In this document: one piece after another, positions 7,959 through 12,965 of the stretch
Layout of the letters: each line of letters opens with the position of its first letter
How positions within the stretch are numbered: the stretch's first letter is position 1
Source of the DNA: Baffinella frigidus
Lineage: Eukaryota; Cryptophyceae; Cryptomonadales; Baffinellaceae
Reading direction: 5' to 3'
DNA: 12,965 nt
Assembly: GCA_026770585.1 (NCBI GenBank)
Contig: MU646335.1
Location: 623,695-636,659 of the forward strand
The notes under the pieces: model-generated
The model's database searches: none
What the model was told of the DNA's origin: nothing
The model's input: the letters and a program-made list of their open reading frames with translations, nothing else
Translations under genes and position numbers: made by a program

Positions 7959-8077
7959 ACAGGGGTACCTCGCTCATAAGAAAGCGCGTCCCCCTAGGAC
8001 CCCACAAAAGGGCTATGCCCAGGGCCCTGTGGTGGTCCTAGGGGGGTGGGCGTTTCTTCTGAGCGAGGTACCCCTGT
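7959..8077. mobile_element. MITE-like family B, copy 3
   Basis: Left end ACAGGGGTACCTCGCTCATA, right end TGAGCGAGGTACCCCTGT. The interior has CCCCCTAGGACCCC and GGTGGTCCTAGGGGGG. Unlike copies 1 and 2, the flanking bases are C and G rather than T and A. Loosely inverted flanks (GACCACTTGCGAGGGTCAC and GAGTGGACCTCGCAGGTGG) suggest insertion into an older palindrome. Confidence 0.87.
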
Positions 8078-8117
8078 GAGTGGACCTCGCAGGTGGACCA
8101 GTCTCTCGCAAGGTCTA

Positions 8118-8157
8118 CTTAGTGACCACTAAGTGAACCTAGTGACCACTAAGTGAA
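8118..8157. repeat. Two 20-bp tandem units containing a palindrome
   Basis: AGTGACCACTAAGTGAA occurs at 8121 and 8141, a period of 20. The first unit includes CTTAGTGACCACTAAG, which is nearly self-complementary. Confidence 0.8.
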
Positions 8158-8221
8158 ACTCACAAGCGGCCCACTCTTAGGAGGGGGGAAGGTGGCCCGC
8201 TCTCACGGAGGGCGGGCACCC

Positions 8222-9379
8222 TCACGTCTGATCCAGAATCATGCGCACCACTCCCGCATCGAGACCCGAGACGCGCGACCCCGCGCCCAGGCGTTCCTGG
8301 TGGCCCATGGCGAACGCCTCGCACCGCGCCCTGCACTCCCGCGTCGCGCGCAGCAGCGCCACGACCTCTGCTTGACCTTGGTGGTTGGACGCGATCTCCT
8401 CCGCGGTGTTTCCGTTTCGTGATCTTGGTCGCAGGTCCGCGCCCTTGTCAAGCAGCATCTGCACCACCGCTCTTTGGTTGGGGACCCTGCTGAGAAGATT
8501 CGACTGGGTAGAGCGAAGGAGCGGCGTGCAGCCGTCTTGGGTCTTCGCATCCACTTCTGCGCCACTGTCGAGCAGCAGCCGCACAACCCCGTCGTGCCTG
8601 AGCTGAGCAGCAATATGCAGCGGCGTCTCCAGAGCGTATTTTGTCACCGCACGGACGTTGGCTCCCTTCTCCAGCAGCATTTTTACTTGCTCGACTCTTC
8701 CAAACTTGGAAGCGATGAAAAGCGCCGTGCAATTGTCTTCAGTTTGCATGACGTCGACGTCGGCGCCCTTGCCCAGCAGGATCTTGAGTACCTCATCTTT
8801 CCCCCGCTCTGTGGCGCGGTGAAGAGGCGTGTTGCCAGATTTTGTCCGTGCGTTGATGTCAGCGCTCTTGCCGAGAAGCATCTGGACGATTCCCGCGTGT
8901 CCCCGCTCGGTTGCTCCGTGAAGTGGCGTGCCCCCGCTCAATGTCTTGACATTAACGTCTGCGCTCTTGTCGAGGAGGAGCTCGGCGACGAGTGGATGGC
9001 CCTCCACTGCAGCGCGAAGAAGCGGCGTTGTCCCCTGTGCCTTGGTCTTGGCGTTGGCGTCTGCGCCTCTCTCGAGCAGCTGCTGAACTACCCCACTCCA
9101 CCCCTTCTCGGCGGCGCAAATAAGCGGTGTTCTTCCGTTGTTGGCGCTGGCGTTGACGTCCGCGGCCTTGTCCAGCAAAAGCTGTACTGCCTTGCTGTGG
9201 CTCCATTCTATCGCCCCGAGCAGCGGCGACGATCCATTCGGACCGGGCTGCTCGATGTCTGCGCCGTCCGCGAGCAAGAGCTGGACCTCCTCTGTCCGGC
9301 CACCGGTTATTGCATCCCACAGCGGGTTCGGGGGCTCCACACGGGGGGGGTTGACCGGGCGTGCGGTCTCCTCATCCAT
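8222..9379 (-). CDS. Ankyrin-repeat protein, 385 residues, single exon
   Basis: The uninterrupted frame encodes about ten ankyrin-type units of 33-34 residues from residue 16 to about 345. They show the family pattern G-x-TPL-x-x-A near the start and LLL-x-x-GADVNA near the end (for example NGRTPLICAAEKG at 81, SGGTPLHGATERG at 148, ALETPLHIAAQ at 249). The ninth unit (282-321) has a seven-residue insertion, and the tenth is followed by a Cys/Arg-containing tail with no recognised domain. Ankyrin repeats bind protein partners; no catalytic domain is attached, so the partner and location are unknown. There is no signal peptide. The ATG at 9379 may not be the true start. The frame continues open upstream through a sequence resembling the second half of an ankyrin unit, to a likely frameshift near 9430. 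The gene is divergent from the dehydrogenase at 9811. Confidence 0.85.
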   Translation of the reverse strand: MDEETARPVNPPRVEPPNPLWDAITGGRTEEVQLLLADGADIEQPGPNGSSPLLGAIEWSHSKAVQLLLDKAADVNASANNGRTPLICAAEKGWSGVVQQLLERGADANAKTKAQGTTPLLRAAVEGHPLVAELLLDKSADVNVKTLSGGTPLHGATERGHAGIVQMLLGKSADINARTKSGNTPLHRATERGKDEVLKILLGKGADVDVMQTEDNCTALFIASKFGRVEQVKMLLEKGANVRAVTKYALETPLHIAAQLRHDGVVRLLLDSGAEVDAKTQDGCTPLLRSTQSNLLSRVPNQRAVVQMLLDKGADLRPRSRNGNTAEEIASNHQGQAEVVALLRATRECRARCEAFAMGHQERLGAGSRVSGLDAGVVRMILDQT

Positions 9380-9409
9380 TGTCTTCTCTAAAACGCGCTC
9401 GTTGCCCTC

Positions 9410-9515
9410 GGTTGCAGCTCGAAGAGAGGCGTTGTCCCCTGTGTTTTGGTCTTGGCGTTGGCGTCTGCGCCTCTCTCTAGCAGCTGATGAACTGATTGGA
9501 GTTCACGTTGGCGCC
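9410..9515 (-). pseudogene. Extra, frameshifted ankyrin unit upstream of the ankyrin gene
   Basis: The minus strand encodes QLLERGADANAKTKTQGTTPL, almost the same as residues 100-119 of the downstream protein, and the DNA is close to identical to 9020-9090. At 9421-9431 it has 11 bases where the intact copy (9015-9026) has 12. This moves the rest of the unit (LRAATEGNERVLEKT) into the frame of the downstream ATG. A pyrimidine-rich tract ending CCGCAG, with the exon side starting at 9515, would make a good 3' splice site. So this may be an older 5' exon now broken by one base, or a duplicated remnant. A sequence error is also possible. Confidence 0.65.
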
Positions 9516-9810
9516 CTGCGGTACAGAAAACAAACAGTGAGAAAAGTAGGTCTGGTGCTTTCTGAAATTTGACCAGTGTCGTTTTTTTTGGCTGACGCTG
9601 GCTGGTCAAAAAACACTGCAACAGATTTTAAGAGGTGTATTTCTGTTGAGGGAGAAGACACAGGAGAACCGACCACTGGAGGAGAACCTCCCCTCTCTCC
9701 AGTAGACATCCCTTGCTCCCGAGAGCCCAGGACCCGGTGAAGGCACAGCCCCCCCCGGCGTTTGACGCTGTGCTTCTGGATCCTGAGCCCTCCTGGACCC
9801 AAGAAGCGCC

Positions 9811-12648
9811 ATGCAACGCCGGGCGATCCAGGCTTTATCCCGGTATGGTGTCTGTGCGAGCAGACAGTTTAGCAGCAAGGCGCCGGACAGGCAGATCGGC
9901 TTCATCGGGCTCGGCAACATGGTGCGACCTGACCACACCGCCTCCCCCCTCGCCCCCCCCCCCCCGCCAAATAGAACTCTACACCAAAGCACCCTGTTTT
10001 CCCGTTGAATCACCAGGGTACACCTTTGTGGATCCGTTGGGGACATCATCCTCTCGATTGAAACGGGTGGGATTGGTGGGATCGAGCGTCTCCAAGAGCT
10101 CTGCCGCGCCAGCAATCTGCCTGACACAGCACGCATCCCCCCTTCCTGCACTAGGGGGCGGCCATGGCCGTGAACCTCGCCAAGGCGCACAAGTCAGTGA
10201 TTCTCCAGGATGTCAACGCCAAAGCGGTCGAGCGCATCTGTTCCAAGGTCTCTCTTGCCACCCGCCCCCTCACGTGAAACATTTGGACGATTCATGGTTG
10301 GCGGATTAGTGCCAAGGGGTATGATTACGATTTGCTGCAACTTCGTCGTTGGCACACGCTCTGCTGCCGAACTACGCCAGAGGGCTCGAGGGAAACCGAC
10401 GCCTTATCCACGTCAGATTCTTCGTGGTTGACTTAAGTATTCAAGGGGATTCCCCTGAAAGATATCAAAAGTGGATGTTTCGAGCCCTCTGGCGTGGAAG
10501 CATTCGCGGCGCACCATCACGACGCCATGACCGGCCTTCGTGATCTTGGTGGTAAACATGTTCTCTATGATTACCAGCTGGATATTCTGGGAGTAGACCA
10601 GCACCCGTCGCAGTCTAATGCCACAAGCTAACGCCAGCGGACCCCTTAGCCTACGGTAGGACCCCCCCCTCCTCTCTACGACTTTAAAGGTCTTTAAAAG
10701 TCGTAGGAGGGGGCTCCTACCGTAGGCAATCCGTAGGCTCTAAGTACCTCGCTGGCGTTAGCTTTTCAGATGAAGACAGCCGTGGCATCCTGCTCAGGTG
10801 CAGGGGGGCCTGGCCGCCGCCACCCCGGCGGAGCTCGCGGGCAAGGCCGACACCATCATCACCATGCTCCCGTCGTCGCCGCACGTGCACGAGGTCTCGC
10901 TCTGCCTCACTCTGCCTCACTCGGGTTGACCGACTCATTCTCATGCTTGGTGTGCGGTGCAAAATCGTTCCCCGCTGTCGTGTCCAGAGACTCTAGCTCT
11001 GCCTCAGTCTATTTGGGCTCACCTATGTGGTGAGCCCGGGCTCTTTTACGCCACAAAGTTGACGAATTTGTGCCGTGAAACCAGCGTATCAACTTGGGAA
11101 TAGTCAGTCAACCCGAGTGAGGCAGAGCTAGAGACTGGCTTGCCACCAGCCCACGCAGAAGCTCACCACTGAAAACTCTATTTGTTAATCCTCAACTCTT
11201 GACTAGAAGTCGTTTCCAGAGATTTCCTTACCGCCGGCACACGAAGTTGTACGCTGAATTCCCTGCGTGTTAATCCCCGCCCAGGTGTACCTGGGGGCCA
11301 ACGGCATTCTCAGCACCGTCCGACCAGGTACTACTGCTGAGAAACCCAGTCTAGAGAAACCCAGTCTATTGAGGCTAAATAACCTAAAGAGATGGGGTTT
11401 CTCATCTTCCACCGGTACGTCCTTTCTCCGCTTCCATCTATTTATGGCTATTACCATTTTGGTGCGCCCGGGCTCTTTTCGGCTCCACAGTTGACGATTT
11501 TGTACCGCACACCCAGCGTGTCAACTTGAGAATAGTCGGTCAACCCGCGTGAGGCAGCGCGAGACCTCGTGCACGTATCCGGGGACATATTTAATTTCAA
11601 AGAAAATGATCCCTATTTGTTCAGAGGAGTTGGCCGCAGGTTAATTAGGGCCCTAAGTAAATTGAATTAGGACCAGAACCCGGTTTGATAGGCCATTTTC
11701 TTTAAAATTAAACATGTTCCCGGATGAGCACCTTCTACCAGCCTTCGTACACGCTCCTATTTTGGGACCAAGACAGAATCTGTCCCGCTATCTTAGGCTC
11801 CCCACGCGGAAAGTAAGGGTGTATATGCTATTTTAGGCATCAAATGATGCTATCGTACACCTTTGTATGTGGACAGATTCTGGTATGGTCCGAGATGAAA
11901 TTGCAGAGGCTGGGTAGTCACGGAAGGTGCACGCTTCTTCCTGTGTTAGAATGCTTGCGGAGAGTCCCCGGTACGACTCTTGACTGCTCACAGGGGGGGT
12001 TCTAGCCCTAAGCCTGCCCGGTTCAGCGACCCTGTCATGTTGCATCCCTCAAGTGGCCATGTGGTCAAAATGGACCCCACAGAGGTCCTAGGCAGGTCCT
12101 AGGACCCTACGGTAGGGCGACTGTTGACTGACCACAGGGGTTTCTGGTCATACGCCTGCCCGGTTCAGTCCCCGCTCCGGTTCAAAACCTGCCTCCGTGT
12201 GGTGGGGATGCATGGTGGGCATGCATGGTGGGCATTGAGGTCTCTCGTGTGGCTACGGATCTCTCTTGTGGCTCCTGCTGATCACACGACCCAGCCTGGT
12301 TTAGTTCCCGCCCCGGTTCAAACACTGCCACGTTGAAACCTGCCTCCGTGGTAGCGACCATGTCATGTTGTATCCGTTAAGTGGCCATGGGGTCAAAAAT
12401 GACCCCACAGAGGTCCTAGGCAGGTCCTAGGACCCTACGGTAGGGCGTACGAGCCTACTGGGCACTTGAGGGATACCGTGGGGTCTCACGTGTGGGCAGG
12501 GTCCCGGGTCAAACCTTGCTCCATTGAGCCAACCGTGGTAGCGACCCTGTCATATTACATAACTTGGAAGTTTCACGTGCGGGCAGGGTCGCTGCTGATC
12601 GACTGCTCGACCATCTCGCCGGAGACAGCACGCCTCGTCGCACAGAAG
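9811..12648 (+). CDS. HIBADH: 3-hydroxyisobutyrate dehydrogenase, mitochondrial, 5' part (exons 1-5, 3' end outside window)
   Basis: This enzyme oxidises 3-hydroxyisobutyrate to methylmalonate semialdehyde with NAD+ in mitochondrial valine breakdown. Exons: 9811-9921, 10155-10247, 10798-10893, 11285-11327 and 12587-12648. All introns are GT-AG; phases are 0, 0, 0, then 1, and the frame is kept throughout (135 codons). Residues 1-22 (MQRRAIQALSRYGVCASRQFSS) are basic and lack acidic residues, as in a mitochondrial leader. IGFIGLGNMG across the exon 1/2 junction is the Rossmann dinucleotide-binding loop. Exon 2 ends the second strand with ILQDVNAKAVE. Exon 3 has ADTIITMLPSSPHVHE and exon 4 VYLGANGILSTVRPG. 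Exon 5 has SLLIDCSTISPETARLVAQK, the conserved family segment before DAPVSGG, which must lie in the next exon. The catalytic Lys and the C-terminal helical domain are not visible; the family is usually about 300 residues. Related beta-hydroxyacid dehydrogenases are the alternative, but the leader and these motifs favour HIBADH. Exon 3 could start 6 bases later at GTGCAG|GGG. Confidence 0.88.
10625..10764. mobile_element. MITE-like element D inside dehydrogenase intron 2
   Basis: Perfect 15-base inverted ends AAGCTAACGCCAGCG (10625-10639) and CGCTGGCGTTAGCTT (10750-10764). Inner arms repeat the symmetry: CCTACGGTAGGA with TCCTACCGTAGG, and CGACTTTAAAGG with CTTTAAAAGTCG at the centre. It ends 33 bases before exon 3. 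Confidence 0.85.
10894..11135. repeat. Inverted-repeat element starting exactly at the intron 3 splice donor
   Basis: The left arm (from 10894: GTCTCGCTCTGCCTCAC, then CTCGGGTTGACCGACT) is mirrored by the right arm ending at 11135 (AGTCAGTCAACCCGAGTGAG, then GCAGAGCTAGAGAC). Similarity persists for about 75 bases per arm. The left arm carries an extra tandem CTCTGCCTCAC. A small hairpin (GGGCTCAC, loop, GTGAGCCC) lies at 11015-11037. Confidence 0.75.
11464..11576. repeat. Second copy of the intron 3 arm, in intron 4, with 11 bases of exon 3
   Basis: This segment is a direct repeat of 11034-11135 (both contain CCCGGGCTCTTTT, GTTGACGA and AATAGTC(A/G)GTCAACCCG) and an inverted copy of 10883 onwards. 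It ends GAGAC followed by CTCGTGCACGT, the reverse complement of the last 11 bases of exon 3. It abuts element E at 11577. Confidence 0.78.
11577..11725. mobile_element. MITE-like element E inside dehydrogenase intron 4
   Basis: The left arm ATCCGGGGACATATTTAATT (11577-11616) is matched in inverse by the right arm ending TTAAACATGTTCCCGGAT (11688-11725), about 38 bases with a few mismatches. The middle is AT-rich with TTAATTAGGGCCCTAAGTAA. No coding content. Confidence 0.8.
11765..11891. repeat. Fold-back element with 21-bp imperfect inverted ends
   Basis: GGACCAAGACAGAATCTGTCC (11765-11785) pairs with the sequence at 11871-11891, with three mismatches in 21. Inner pairs GGTGTA/TACACC and GCATCAAATGATGC continue the symmetry. 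It lies in intron 4. Confidence 0.7.
12044..12119. mobile_element. MITE-like family A, truncated copy 3
   Basis: It starts ATCCCTCAAGTGGCCAT and follows copy 4 closely through GACCCCACAGAGGTCCTAGG and CCCTACGGTAGGGCG, then stops. The right terminal part (CTACTGGGCACTTGAGGGAT in copy 4) is missing. Confidence 0.75.
12372..12474. mobile_element. MITE-like family A, copy 4 (full length)
   Basis: Ends ATCCGTTAAGTG and CACTTGAGGGAT. The right half CCTACGGTAGGGCGTACGAG then CCTACTGGGCACTT is the reverse complement of the left half of copies 1 and 2. The left inner half differs from them (GGCCATGGGGTCAAAAATGA), so the termini are less symmetric inside. Confidence 0.8.
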
Positions 12649-12883
12649 GTTGCCACGCCCACCCTAGACCCTCGAGGTTGTAAGGGGTTGCATTTGTGCG
12701 CCGTCGGTTTATCAACTTATTGAATCTCGCTTTCCTCTTTTGCACACCTGAAACCGTCACCCCCTAACCCTGGAGAGAGCCTCATCGGCGTGTCGCATCG
12801 TGTAGGGTGCATAGTGCAGGGTTGTACAGCAACCCTGCAGGAGGCGCGCTGTCTCCGTCGCACATAAGGTTGACACACCCGCC
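12636..12883. repeat. Duplicated exon 5/intron 5 boundary
   Basis: CGTCGCACAGAAGGTTGCCA at 12636, extending to 12663, recurs at 12856-12883 with 24 of 28 bases identical, 220 bases downstream. The first copy holds the last codons of exon 5 and the splice donor. The second has AAG|GT preserved, but the upstream coding similarity fades quickly. Confidence 0.65.
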
Positions 12884-12965
12884 AAACACGCCAAACACGC
12901 CAAACCCCAAACCCCAAACCCCAAACCCCAAACCCCAAACCCCAAACCCCAAACCCCAAACCCCA
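12882..12965. repeat. CCCCAAA (TTTGGGG) heptamer tract at the right edge
   Basis: A few CCAAACACG nonamers pass into about nine uniform CCCCAAA units that continue to the window edge. The G-rich strand is on minus. It is a telomere-like variant inside the dehydrogenase intron 5. Peptides rich in GFGVWGL in this tract are translations of the repeat and not a gene. Confidence 0.9.

Larger units (their letters stand above)
11976..12586. repeat. Degenerate direct repeats filling the 3' half of intron 4
   Basis: GACTCTTGACTGCTCACAGG at 11976 recurs as GACTGTTGACTGACCACAGG at 12119, both leading into CCTGCCCGGTTCAG. The motif TAGCGACC or CAGCGACC followed by TGTCATGTTG or TGTCATATTA occurs near 12025, 12352 and 12538. 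CACGTGTGGGCAGGGTC (12487) and CACGTGCGGGCAGGGTC (12574) are also paired, the latter forming the acceptor of exon 5. Two 13-base units ATGCATGGTGGGC lie at 12208-12233. Confidence 0.7.

Noticed and set aside
8474-9391. Long plus-strand open frame of about 305 codons
   Set aside because: It is antisense to the ankyrin gene. The repeated codon pattern of ankyrin units keeps the opposite strand free of stops, and its product has no family pattern while the minus strand clearly does.
9811-12648. Dehydrogenase as a processed or dead pseudogene
   Set aside because: It has introns, all five junctions keep phase, and there is no stop or frameshift in 135 codons.
12717-12959. Minus-strand frames encoding GFGVWGL repeats
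   Set aside because: These translate the TTTGGGG tract directly.
1-12965. CRISPR-like or defence-system arrays
   Set aside because: The repeats are tandem, palindromic or telomeric without regular spacers, and the genes are spliced eukaryotic ones.

Overview
The window is eukaryotic nuclear DNA, probably from a microalga or other protist with a plant-type telomere sequence. Three things point there: protein-coding exons separated by GT-AG introns, a mitochondrial-type leader on one enzyme, and long tracts of TTTAGGG-like repeats. The coding exons favour G or C at third codon positions. The repeat and intron DNA is full of G/C homopolymers and fold-back elements. TTTAGGG is shared by several algal and alveolate lineages, so I do not name a species.

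Layout. Positions 1-1530 hold only tandem and direct repeats. Positions 1843-2708 (minus strand) carry at least three exons of a gene I do not recognise, and its neighbour on the plus strand (from 2923) is a cysteine-rich coding exon. From 3259 to 8220 there is no convincing gene. That stretch holds telomere-like tracts, at least six short non-autonomous inverted-repeat (MITE-like) elements, a nested palindrome, a degenerate 21-bp minisatellite and a broken copy of the first exon of the minus-strand gene. Positions 8222-9379 (minus) encode a 385-residue ankyrin-repeat protein, with a frameshifted extra ankyrin unit just upstream. From 9811 to the right edge runs the 5' part of a split gene for mitochondrial 3-hydroxyisobutyrate dehydrogenase. 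Five exons are visible; the remaining exons lie beyond the window.

The genes do not form an operon or an obvious pathway. The common theme is invasion by small palindromic elements. Several families with different ends share an inner core containing CCTACGGTAGG and CCTAGG, and they sit both between genes and inside dehydrogenase introns. The most interesting spot is the dehydrogenase region 10883-11576. There an inverted-repeat element begins exactly at a splice donor, and a second inverted copy, which includes the last 11 bases of the exon, lies on the far side of the 43-base exon 4. I see no RNA gene, CRISPR array, autonomous transposase or other recognisable new multi-gene system.
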